Of a stretch of DNA of 64,000 bases, positions 44,109 through 51,755 are shown piece after piece. Position 1 is the stretch's first letter. Every line of letters begins with the position of its first letter. The notes under the pieces are model-generated. The model was not told the DNA's origin. It saw only the letters and a list, made by a program, of their open reading frames with translations, and searched no databases. The position numbers were made by a program, and so were the translations under genes. Source of the stretch: Canibacter zhoujuaniae (GTDB lineage Bacteria > Actinomycetota > Actinomycetes > Actinomycetales > Microbacteriaceae); NCBI RefSeq assembly GCF_011752005.1, contig NZ_JAAIJZ010000001.1:744001-808000 (forward strand). Reading direction: 5' to 3'.

Positions 44109-44230
44109 AACATCTCCTGTTTCGTAAACAAGCACCCGCGCAGTTTTAGCGCAAGTGTTCTGATATATCTGCGGGCCGTGAACGGCAGAGAAAGCCGTTG
44201 AAAATCACACGCCAGAAACGCAGGTTTATA

Positions 44231-45163
44231 CTATATTAGCAGGTCGCGAGTCTGCTGGATGTCTGCTTCCATCTGCTTTACCAGGTCGTCAATGCCTGTG
44301 AATTTTGTCATCCCACGCAGTCGATGTTTGAATTCAACGGTCATCAGCTCGCCGTAAATGCTTCCTCTAAAATCGAGCAGGTGCACCTCAACCTGACTTG
44401 GCGCATCTGGGGTGAAAGTAGGGTTACCGCCGATAGATATTGCTGCCATATGGGTCTTGCCAGCCACATGCGCAAGACCAGCGTAGACACCATCAGCGGG
44501 GGCGAGCCCCTCATACTTCGGCTGCAAATTGGCAGTTGGAAAGCCCAGCAAGCGGCCGCGCTCGGCACCGTGCACAACCAGGCCGCGAATCCGCACGGGC
44601 CGTTCCAGTAGTTGTGCGGCAGCTGCAATATCCCCAGCGGCTAACAGCGCACGGATCCTGGAGCTTGAGACCCGCTTACCATCAAACACAACGTCTTCTG
44701 TTATATGCACTGCAAAGCCAAGCTCTCGGCCGAGCTGTGTTAATAACTCGACGTCACCGGATCCTCCCCGTCCGAAACGGAAATCTGCTCCCATCAGCAC
44801 CTGCCGCGCATTCATCCCTTCGCGCAGCACCTTTTGAGCAAACTCCTCTGGCGAAAACTCTGACAGTTCACGTGTGAAGTCAACCATCAGTGCCGCGCTG
44901 ATGCCGAGCCCTGCAAGCAGTTCGAAACGCTGCTCAGGGCTGTTCAGCGCCGGCGGGCAGGCTGCAGGATTCAACACCTTAAGAGGGTTCTCTGTGAAGG
45001 TGAAAACAGCAGGTTCTAGGCTGTGTTCTTTAGAGACGGCGAGCAGTCGCTCAATAATTGCTCTGTGTCCTTTGTGAATACCGTCAAACTTTCCGATCGT
45101 GACCGCTGTCGGATGCGTAAAAGCGTCTGCCGGCAGAGCTTCAAAACTGCGAAAACTACGCAT
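44231..45163 (-). CDS. ribF: Bifunctional riboflavin kinase/FAD synthetase
   Basis: A 310-residue protein converting riboflavin to FMN and FAD. The N-terminal nucleotidyltransferase domain has GKFDGIHKGHRAII and ends SSSRIRALLAAGD; the C-terminal kinase domain has RGRLLGFPTANLQP and a closing HRLRGMTKF region. The ATG at 45163 was chosen because it has GGAG 7-8 bases upstream and overlaps the preceding gene's stop by 8 bases; an earlier frame start is embedded in that gene. Confidence 0.95.
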   Translation of the reverse strand: MRSFRSFEALPADAFTHPTAVTIGKFDGIHKGHRAIIERLLAVSKEHSLEPAVFTFTENPLKVLNPAACPPALNSPEQRFELLAGLGISAALMVDFTRELSEFSPEEFAQKVLREGMNARQVLMGADFRFGRGGSGDVELLTQLGRELGFAVHITEDVVFDGKRVSSSRIRALLAAGDIAAAAQLLERPVRIRGLVVHGAERGRLLGFPTANLQPKYEGLAPADGVYAGLAHVAGKTHMAAISIGGNPTFTPDAPSQVEVHLLDFRGSIYGELMTVEFKHRLRGMTKFTGIDDLVKQMEADIQQTRDLLI

Positions 45164-45584
45164 CGGCGCGCTCCAGCCGGTCGAGTTTGGCAAGATAGTT
45201 AAGCCCTAAAATCGGCATTATCACTGGGAGGAACAGATACCCGCTGCCGAAGTGCGACCACACTGCGGGGTGGGCGAAAAATTCCGGCATCAAAAGACTT
45301 AGTGTGCCCACCGTAACGACCCCAATAATTTCAAAGATCGCTCCCGCTCGGGCAATATTGCGCCACACACGCCCACGCTGAAAGAGAGCAACCGTGATTA
45401 GCACATACACAACCGCCGCCACAGCCGAGAGGCTGTATGCCAGCGGCGCCTCCTCAAATTTTGAAATGATCTGGTAGACAGAACGCCCGGTTGCCGCAAG
45501 CGCGAGAATCACATAAATAATCTTTATAAGTTTGCCCAAGCCCCCGATTTTAGCCGCGTCTAAGCTCGCTTCGTGAGATGCCAT
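45156..45584 (-). CDS. Four-helix integral membrane protein, function unknown
   Basis: A 142-residue protein with a polar N terminus (about 1-18) and four membrane helices (LIKIIYVILALAATG, AYSLSAVAAVVYVLITVAL, IFEIIGVVTVGTLSLL, YLFLPVIMPILGLNYL). I do not recognise a characterised family. It overlaps ribF and lies downstream of truB and another small membrane gene, so it appears to belong to the same leftward unit. Confidence 0.75.
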   Translation of the reverse strand: MASHEASLDAAKIGGLGKLIKIIYVILALAATGRSVYQIISKFEEAPLAYSLSAVAAVVYVLITVALFQRGRVWRNIARAGAIFEIIGVVTVGTLSLLMPEFFAHPAVWSHFGSGYLFLPVIMPILGLNYLAKLDRLERADA

Positions 45585-45617
45585 AAGTTCTATCTTAGCC
45601 TTGAATTTAGTGCTGGA

Positions 45618-45983
45618 TCACGCCCAGATGCCCCAAATAACGGCCATTCTGTAAACCATTACCGCAAGAGAGACACCGACAATTGCAAGCACCCCGTTCG
45701 CCCACCGGGTGCGATCAACAAGCGCCCAAACACCAGCGCCGATCGGCAGCGCAAACGCCACAATTAGGTAAAGCCAAAACTCCAGCAGGTCTCCCGCAGG
45801 AGGGTTACCCACAGCAGGAGCCACCAGCGCTATCACCACCTGGCAAAGCAAACCTACTGCGCTTAAAAGCGTGAGCCCCATAGTCAGATCGTTGGGAGCT
45901 TTCTTTAACACGCAGGCAGCGACGCACACAAGCGCAGCCAGCAGCGCAACGACTATCTGAGCTACTGCAAACCACTCAATCAC
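45618..45983 (-). CDS. Small multi-pass membrane protein next to truB
   Basis: A 121-residue protein with four hydrophobic helices (VAQIVVALLAALVCVAACVL, LTLLSAVGLLCQVVIALV, FWLYLIVAFALPIGAGVWAL, VLAIVGVSLAVMVYRMAV). The start overlaps the truB stop by 4 bases, implying translational coupling. A similar gene between truB and ribF is common in Microbacteriaceae from memory; the function is unknown. Confidence 0.75.
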   Translation of the reverse strand: MIEWFAVAQIVVALLAALVCVAACVLKKAPNDLTMGLTLLSAVGLLCQVVIALVAPAVGNPPAGDLLEFWLYLIVAFALPIGAGVWALVDRTRWANGVLAIVGVSLAVMVYRMAVIWGIWA

Positions 45984-46990
45984 CGCACAACCTCCTGCTG
46001 CAAAAACCCGGTAAGCACCCGCATTTTTCCCTTGCGGATCGCGACCAGCGCCACCAGTCTACCGGTCAGCGCTACTGCTGCTGCGAGCTCAGCGTCAGGC
46101 GCTGTCGTCTCTAATTGTTTGCCGTGCCCAAGCGCTATCGCTTCGTCCTGCTGCACCTTAACAACCGGAAATAGCTGTGCAGCAGTTTCCGCCGGTGAGA
46201 AACAGGGCAGATTTGCTGGGTCTGCTGCTTTACCGGCAGCCACTTTTTGCGCTTCAGCATCGAGAGTGTCTAAGCACACTGCGCTGTTTACACTAAACGG
46301 GCCAACGCTTTCGCGACGCAGCGCAACAAGGTGACCGTAAACACCGAGCGCAGCTCCCAGATCGCGTGCTAGTGCACGAATGTAGGTCCCGCTTGAAACC
46401 TCAGCTGTCACATCAATGTCGAGCACAGCGTCGCCGTTCTCTGTCTGCGCTTCTCGCACACCACCGAGTTCAAAACGGTGCACAGTAACCCGCCTAGCCT
46501 TAAGGTTAACTTCTTTCCCCTGACGCACCAGATCGTATGCTCGTTTTCCCTGCACCTTAATAGCGCTAACAGCTGTCGGCACCTGCATAATTTCACCGGT
46601 AAAATCAGCCATCGCGCGCTTCAGCAGCTCACGCAAGCGACTTTCGTCGGTTTTCACGAGAGCAGTCAACGCTGCGATATCTTTCGGCGCTGCGCTTCCT
46701 GTAACAGCGCCAAGACTGTCATCAGTAACGGTGGCCTGCCCCAAGCGAATTGTTGCGGTGTAAACCTTGTCTAACCCGACGAGATGAGTGAGCAGCCTCG
46801 TTGCCGAGCCAATACCGATTGTGAGCAGGCCCGTAGCTAGCGGGTCGAGCGTTCCGGCATGACCCACCTTGCGGGTCGAAAAAGCTCTGCGGGTGCGGGC
46901 AACAACATCGTGGCTTGTCCAGCCGCTTCGTTTATCAACGAGTAGGATCGCACCGGAGCCCACTGCCTCCGAAAGTGAATTAACGGGCAT
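45980..46990 (-). CDS. truB: tRNA pseudouridine(55) synthase
   Basis: A 336-residue TruB that makes pseudouridine 55 in the T-loop of tRNAs. The catalytic Asp lies in HAGTLDPLATGLL, preceded by the KRSGWTSHDVVA segment; later YIRALARDLG and a PUA-like C-terminal domain follow. ATG 46990 overlaps the rbfA stop by 11 bases. The order nusA-ylxR-infB-rbfA-truB is the conserved translation operon. Confidence 0.96.
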   Translation of the reverse strand: MPVNSLSEAVGSGAILLVDKRSGWTSHDVVARTRRAFSTRKVGHAGTLDPLATGLLTIGIGSATRLLTHLVGLDKVYTATIRLGQATVTDDSLGAVTGSAAPKDIAALTALVKTDESRLRELLKRAMADFTGEIMQVPTAVSAIKVQGKRAYDLVRQGKEVNLKARRVTVHRFELGGVREAQTENGDAVLDIDVTAEVSSGTYIRALARDLGAALGVYGHLVALRRESVGPFSVNSAVCLDTLDAEAQKVAAGKAADPANLPCFSPAETAAQLFPVVKVQQDEAIALGHGKQLETTAPDAELAAAVALTGRLVALVAIRKGKMRVLTGFLQQEVVR

Positions 46991-47462
46991 CGTCGGCGTC
47001 GATTACTGCGGTTTCACCATCCACAGACGCTGTTTGTTCTGCCTCACCTGCAGGTTTCTTATATGGATCGGCGTCACCAGCGTATTCAGCGTTGGCCGCT
47101 AATTCAGCCACCTCAGCATCACGCTGCTTAGCAGTGTTGAGCAAATCAGTCAGGTGCGCAGCGGTTTCTGGCAGCTGATCCGGAATAAACTCCAGCGTTG
47201 GGGTTAAGCGAGTGCCCAAGTTTTTTGCAACCTCGCTGCGCAGCATACCGGTTGCTGCTCGCAGAGCCTTCGCGCTATCTTCACGCTCAGCATCTGTGCC
47301 GTAAACGGTGTAAAAAACTGATGCCTGCTGCAGGTCACCTGTGACACGCACCTCAGTGATCGTCACAAAGCCCAGCCGTGGGTCGCGCAGGCCTTTTTCG
47401 AGGCGACGCGCAAGAATCTGGTGAATGCGATCTGCAACTTTTCCAATACGCGGGTTAGTCAT
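46980..47462 (-). CDS. rbfA: Ribosome-binding factor A
   Basis: A 160-residue 30S maturation factor with KH-like fold. It has RVADRIHQILARRLEKGLRDPRLGFVTITEVRVTGDLQ in pieces (RIHQILARRLEKGLRDPR, VTITEVRVTGDL) and the ELIPDQ-like segment TPTLEFIPDQLPE. An acidic tail of about 40 residues extends past the core. It follows infB after a hairpin-bearing gap of about 120 bases. Confidence 0.95.
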   Translation of the reverse strand: MTNPRIGKVADRIHQILARRLEKGLRDPRLGFVTITEVRVTGDLQQASVFYTVYGTDAEREDSAKALRAATGMLRSEVAKNLGTRLTPTLEFIPDQLPETAAHLTDLLNTAKQRDAEVAELAANAEYAGDADPYKKPAGEAEQTASVDGETAVIDADDAR

Positions 47463-47523
47463 AAATTTAAGCCTATCAATCTGCCAGTTTTTCGTATCTG
47501 ATGATTTGGTGACATAAAGAGCT

Positions 47524-47565
47524 AGAGAGGGCTCACGGATTGTTTAGATCCGCGGAGCCCTCTCT
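47524..47565 (-). terminator. Long hairpin between infB and rbfA
   Basis: An 11-bp stem (AGAGAGGGCTC at 47524-47534 with its complement at 47555-47565) with an inner CGGAT/ATCCG stem. It starts 20 bases after the infB stop. There is no strong T run, so it may be a partial terminator or an mRNA-stabilising structure within the operon. Confidence 0.6.
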
Positions 47566-47585
47566 GCGCTTAGCGCTCGGAGTCG

Positions 47586-50300
47586 CTAGCTGCGTGGTTT
47601 CTCAACCATCTCGATGGTCTCGATTTCATCGCCCACCTGAATATCGTTGTACTTGCCCAAACCGATACCTGCTTCAAAGTCGGTGCGCACCTCGGTGACA
47701 TCGTCTTTAAAGCGGCGCAGTGACTCAATCGCTAGACCGTCGGCGATCACAACACCCTCACGAATAACGCGAGCCTTCGCGTTTCTGGTGATGGTGCCCG
47801 AACGCACGATAACACCTGCGATATTGCCGAACTTGCTTGAGCGGAAGATCTCGCGGATCTCGGCAACACCCGACTGCACCTCTTCGAACTCTGGTTTCAA
47901 GAGGCCCTTCAGAGAGTTCTCGATATCGTCTATCGCGTTGTAAATAACGTTGTAGAACCGAATATCGACGCCCTCACGCTGAGCGAGCTCGCGAGCTTTC
48001 ACATCTGGGCGCACATTGAATCCGACGATAATAGCGTTATCGATTGTCGCCAAGTCAACGTCAGAAGCGGTAATCGCACCAACGCCACGGTGCAGAATAC
48101 GCAGCTGCACCGTATCGTCGATTTCAATCTTCATCAGTGACTCTTCAAGAGCTTCAACCGCACCAGAAACATCACCCTTGATGATGAGATTGAGTGACTC
48201 AACCTTGCCATCTTCAAGTGCCTTGGTGAAGTCTTCAAGGCTCATACGCTTACGTGCCTTCGCAAGCTGTGCATTACGCTCAGCAGCCTCACGCTTTTCA
48301 GCGATCTGGCGTGCTGTGCGATCTTCATCGGTCACGATGAAGGTGTCACCAGCACGCGGCACCGAGCTCAAACCCTGCACAGCAACGGGGCGTGACGGGC
48401 CAGCCTCAGCAACCCGATTACCGTTCTCGTCGAGCATCGCACGTACGCGACCGTAGGCGGTGCCGGTCACGATAGCGTCACCTACGCGCAGGGTGCCTGA
48501 TTGGATAAGCACGGTGGCAACCGAGCCTCGACCCTTATCTAGGTGCGCTTCAATCGCGATACCGCGTGCATCTTTATCAGGGTTTGCACGCAGGTCAAGA
48601 CCGGCGTCGGCGGTGAGCAGAACAGCATCCAGCAGCTCAGTGATACCGACATTGTTCTTTGCAGAAACGTCAACGAACATAACATCGCCGCCGTATTCTT
48701 CTGCAACAAGACCAAACTCGGTTAACTGTGAGCGCACCTTCTGTGGGTTTGCTTCAGGTTTATCAACCTTGTTTACCGCAACCACAATTGGCACATTGGC
48801 CGCCTTCGCGTGGTTCAACGCTTCAATTGTCTGCGGCATGATGCCGTCGTCAGCTGCAACCACAAGGATTGCGATATCGGTGACCTTTGCACCACGGGCA
48901 CGCATAGCGGTGAACGCCTCGTGACCTGGGGTGTCGATGAAGGTAATCTTGCGTTCAACACCGTCATGCTCGGTCGCAACCTGGTAAGCGCCGATGTGCT
49001 GCGTAATGCCACCCGCTTCTCCCGAAACAACGTTCGCGTTTCGGATGGCGTCGAGCAGGCGGGTCTTACCGTGATCAACGTGACCCATAACGGTTACTAC
49101 CGGCGGGCGTGGTGCCAGATTTTCGTCATCCTCGAGCGCCTCTGCCTCAAGGTCTATGTCAAAGCCCTCAAGCAGTTCGCGATCCTCTTCCTCTGGGGAA
49201 ACAACCTGCACCTTATAGCCGAGCTCTTCACCGAGAATCTCGATGGTTGCCTCGTCAAGTGACTCTGTTGCGGTTGCCATTTCACCGAGGTGGAAGAGCA
49301 CAGTTACCAGGTTTGATGCGCTGGTTTCGATCTTCTCTGCGAAGTCTGCGAGAGAAGCACCACGGCGCAGACGGATCGGAGTATTGCCGTCACCGCGCGG
49401 TACCTTAACGCCGCCAATTACCGGCGCCTCCCGCATCTCAAACTCTTGCCGCTTTGCCCGCTTTGACTTACGCGCTTTGCTCTTTGAGCCGCCTCGACCA
49501 AACGCGCCTGCGGTGCCGGCACCACGGCCGGCACGCCCGCGACCACCGAAACCACCAGCTGGCCGGGGAGCTCCTGCGCCGCCCGGACCACCTGCGCCCG
49601 GCCGGCCAGCCCCACCTGGGCGACCTGCGCCACCCGGACGACCAGCGCCTGGACGGCCAACACCGCCCGGGCGACCTGCACCTGGGCGACCAACACCGGA
49701 GCTGCCGGGACGTGGCGCCGCTGGCTTCGGAATGCTACCCGGGTTGGGGCGCTGCCCCATGCCCTGGCTGGACGCAAACGGATTGTTGCCCGGACGCGGC
49801 GGGCGCGGAATGCCCATACCCTGGCTGGATGCAAACGGGTTATTGCCCGGACGCGGTGCACCAGGCTTTGCAGCACCTGCTTGGCTCGCCTTTGGGTGCG
49901 CCGGAGCAGGCTTTTTAGCTCCCGGCTTAGCAGCTGGCGCAGGCTTTGCTGTGGCCGTGTCTGCTGCCTTCGCGGGGGCCGGTTTCTCAGGCTTTGGTTT
50001 TGCAGGGCCCGGCTTAATAGCGCCCGGCTTTGGCGCGGGCTTCTTTGCTGCCGGTTTTGCCGCGGTTTTTGCCTCGGGCTTCTGCGCCGCAGGCTTGTCA
50101 CCGCTGTCTCCGCTGTCGGTTGCAGCTTTAGCCGCGGCCGATTCGGTAGCGAGAGCCTTTTTAACTTCCGCTGCCACCGGAGGTAACACTGTTGACGATG
50201 GTGATTTTACATACTCGCCAAGCTCTTTCAGCTTCGCAATCACCACTTTGCTTTCGAGACCCAGCTCGGAAGCAATTTCGTGAATTCGTGGGTTTGCCAC
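47586..50300 (-). CDS. infB: Translation initiation factor IF-2
   Basis: A 904-residue IF-2. The N terminus has an IF2-N domain (about 1-50), followed by a long Ala/Pro/Lys- then Gly/Arg/Pro-rich linker (about 60-280), typical of actinobacteria. The GTPase domain has G1 GHVDHGKT (about 405), G3 DTPGHE (about 458) and G4 NKVD (about 511). Domains II-IV follow, with the C-terminal fMet-tRNA binding part. The start is GTG at 50300 after AGGAG. The linker contains a 57-base repeated unit. A hairpin directly precedes the ribosome site. Confidence 0.97.
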   Translation of the reverse strand: MANPRIHEIASELGLESKVVIAKLKELGEYVKSPSSTVLPPVAAEVKKALATESAAAKAATDSGDSGDKPAAQKPEAKTAAKPAAKKPAPKPGAIKPGPAKPKPEKPAPAKAADTATAKPAPAAKPGAKKPAPAHPKASQAGAAKPGAPRPGNNPFASSQGMGIPRPPRPGNNPFASSQGMGQRPNPGSIPKPAAPRPGSSGVGRPGAGRPGGVGRPGAGRPGGAGRPGGAGRPGAGGPGGAGAPRPAGGFGGRGRAGRGAGTAGAFGRGGSKSKARKSKRAKRQEFEMREAPVIGGVKVPRGDGNTPIRLRRGASLADFAEKIETSASNLVTVLFHLGEMATATESLDEATIEILGEELGYKVQVVSPEEEDRELLEGFDIDLEAEALEDDENLAPRPPVVTVMGHVDHGKTRLLDAIRNANVVSGEAGGITQHIGAYQVATEHDGVERKITFIDTPGHEAFTAMRARGAKVTDIAILVVAADDGIMPQTIEALNHAKAANVPIVVAVNKVDKPEANPQKVRSQLTEFGLVAEEYGGDVMFVDVSAKNNVGITELLDAVLLTADAGLDLRANPDKDARGIAIEAHLDKGRGSVATVLIQSGTLRVGDAIVTGTAYGRVRAMLDENGNRVAEAGPSRPVAVQGLSSVPRAGDTFIVTDEDRTARQIAEKREAAERNAQLAKARKRMSLEDFTKALEDGKVESLNLIIKGDVSGAVEALEESLMKIEIDDTVQLRILHRGVGAITASDVDLATIDNAIIVGFNVRPDVKARELAQREGVDIRFYNVIYNAIDDIENSLKGLLKPEFEEVQSGVAEIREIFRSSKFGNIAGVIVRSGTITRNAKARVIREGVVIADGLAIESLRRFKDDVTEVRTDFEAGIGLGKYNDIQVGDEIETIEMVEKPRS
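49756..49856 (-). repeat. Direct repeat in the IF-2 linker
   Basis: Two near-identical 44-base units (49756-49799 and 49813-49856) with a period of 57 bases. Each encodes RPGNNPFASSQGMG. It is in frame and adds linker length only; such PFASSQGMG elements are common in actinobacterial IF-2. Confidence 0.85.
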
Positions 50301-50307
50301 TTTTCTC

Positions 50308-50331
50308 CTGTCTGGGTTCGCGCCCAGACAG
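50308..50331 (-). promoter_or_regulatory. Hairpin adjoining the infB ribosome binding site
   Basis: A perfect 9-bp stem (CTGTCTGGG at 50308-50316 with CCCAGACAG at 50323-50331) and a 6-base loop. On the mRNA the 3' arm ends in CAG and runs directly into GAGAAAAGTG, so the AGGAG site for infB partly lies in the stem. It may modulate infB translation or be a weak attenuator after ylxR. Confidence 0.5.
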
Positions 50332-50376
50332 GGCGAGAACCTTTATTTCTTATTGACGGAACTCATCGTGAACCGT

Positions 50377-50637
50377 TCATGAGTGATCCATGATCAATTT
50401 CAACCTGTTCTCTAATTGGGTAGTGTCGTCTATCTGCGGCACTCGCAAAGCCCGCTGGAAAACCTGGCGAGACAGTGCTCGATTCACACACTGTGCACTA
50501 CGGTGCAGCCAGCAACCGCGCCCCGCAGCATCGCCACGTTCATCGATTACCAGCGCTCCATTGCGCGCAACAACGCGTAACAGCCGGGAACGGTCATCCC
50601 GTTTTCGGCACCCCACGCACGTGCGAACTGCTTCCAT
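50377..50637 (-). CDS. ylxR: YlxR-family (DUF448) RNA-binding protein
   Basis: An 86-residue protein with the signature RTCVGCRKRDDRSRLLR, the GAAGRGCWLHR-like segment DAAGRGCWLHRSAQC and a C-terminal helix. YlxR (RnpM) binds RNase P RNA in Bacillus; it sits between nusA and infB in most Gram-positives, as here. The size is normal. Confidence 0.93.
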   Translation of the reverse strand: MEAVRTCVGCRKRDDRSRLLRVVARNGALVIDERGDAAGRGCWLHRSAQCVNRALSRQVFQRALRVPQIDDTTQLENRLKLIMDHS

Positions 50638-50687
50638 CTTACCAGTCCCCGCAAACCTTTAGCTGGACGGCCCAGCAGTCTCTGCCT

Positions 50688-51683
50688 TTATGACTCCATC
50701 ACAGAGTCGGCTTGAATATCAATCTTGGCGCCTGTGAGTTTCGCTGCAAGACGCGCATTCTGCCCTTCTTTACCGATAGCGAGCGACAGCTGGAAGTCTG
50801 GCACCAGCACGCGCACCTTTTTTTCCTCAGCGTTAAGCATGAAGACATCAGAGACCTTTGCGGGCGACAGAGCGTTTGCGACGAACTCAGTAAGGTCGCT
50901 CGAATAGTCAATCAGATCGATCTTCTCTTCACCCAACTGGCTCATCACGGCGCGCACACGACGCCCCATTTCACCGATAAAGCATCCCTTGGCGTTCACC
51001 TCAGGTCGGTTCGAGCGCACCGCAACCTTTGACCGATAGCCAGCTTCACGGGCAACCGAAACAATCTCTACGATTTCCTCTGCCAGCTCTGGCACTTCAA
51101 GCTCAAACAAACGCTTCACCAGCCCCGGGTGGGTGCGTGAAACAGTTACCTGTGTGCCGCGCAGACCCTTTGAAACTCCGGTAATGTACACGCGGATCCG
51201 ACGCCCGTGCGGATACTCTTCACCCGGCACCTGCTCCTCTGGTGGCAGAATCGCCTCAACATCTCCCAGATCGACATGTACCATGCGCGGATTTGGCCCC
51301 TGCTTTACAACGCCAGAGATCTGCTGACCTTCACGATCCTTATAGTGTCGCAACACGGCGTCATCTGACAGTTCACGCAGGCGCGATGCGATTACCTGCT
51401 TGGCTGCGTTAGCCGCGATCCGACCAAAGCCTTCCACATCTGCAACAACCTCACCGGTGTACTCACCATCTTCGTTGTATTCTTTCCGGAAAACACCAAG
51501 ATCGCCGGTTTTCTGGTCTAGCTGCGCACGCACATCAGAGTCTTTTGGTGCGTCGAGTTTGTTGTTAACCAGGTGCTTAATGTAAGCGGAGGCCACTGCT
51601 TGCTCAATAATTTCTGCCAGTTCTGCGATTGGAATCTCTGTCTCAGTAGCCACTGCTCGTAGTTCTGTAACTTCAATGCGCAT
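50688..51683 (-). CDS. nusA: Transcription termination/antitermination factor NusA
   Basis: A 331-residue NusA lacking the extra C-terminal acidic repeats, as in other actinobacteria. The order is an N-terminal RNA polymerase-binding domain (about 1-105, EIIEQAVASAYIKH), an S1 domain (about 110-180), and two KH domains (NAKGCFIGEMGRRVRAVMSQLGEEKIDLIDYS in pieces, then LSLAIGKEGQNARLAAKLTGAKIDI). The ATG at 51683 follows GGGAGG. The gene normally upstream, rimP, is absent; a secretion-like cluster lies there. Confidence 0.96.
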   Translation of the reverse strand: MRIEVTELRAVATETEIPIAELAEIIEQAVASAYIKHLVNNKLDAPKDSDVRAQLDQKTGDLGVFRKEYNEDGEYTGEVVADVEGFGRIAANAAKQVIASRLRELSDDAVLRHYKDREGQQISGVVKQGPNPRMVHVDLGDVEAILPPEEQVPGEEYPHGRRIRVYITGVSKGLRGTQVTVSRTHPGLVKRLFELEVPELAEEIVEIVSVAREAGYRSKVAVRSNRPEVNAKGCFIGEMGRRVRAVMSQLGEEKIDLIDYSSDLTEFVANALSPAKVSDVFMLNAEEKKVRVLVPDFQLSLAIGKEGQNARLAAKLTGAKIDIQADSVMES

Positions 51684-51720
51684 AACGCCTCCCTTATTCA
51701 GCTGTAAACCTCGGCTCGCG

Positions 51721-51743
51721 AGACTAATTGAAAGATTTAGTCT
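51721..51743 (-). terminator. Short hairpin between the DUF1023 gene and nusA
   Basis: A 7-bp stem (AGACTAA at 51721-51727 with TTAGTCT at 51737-51743) and a 9-base loop, 13 bases after the hydrolase stop. It is AT-rich without a T tail, so a terminator is only tentative. It would separate the secretion cluster from nusA. Confidence 0.35.
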
Positions 51744-51755
51744 AGCAAAATAGTT

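Noticed and set aside
44181..44199. AACGGC/GCCGTT hairpin between ribF and the SNF2 gene
   Set aside because: A six-bp stem without a T tail is expected by chance at this composition.
49756..49856. Tandem repeat as a CRISPR or mobile element
   Set aside because: There are only two in-frame 44-base units coding for the IF-2 linker, with no spacer diversity or cas genes.
49243..50283. A 346-codon plus-strand open frame rich in Pro, Gly and Arg opposite infB
   Set aside because: It is the mirror of the low-complexity IF-2 linker; GC-rich repeats keep the opposite frame open. There is no ribosome site or recognisable domain.
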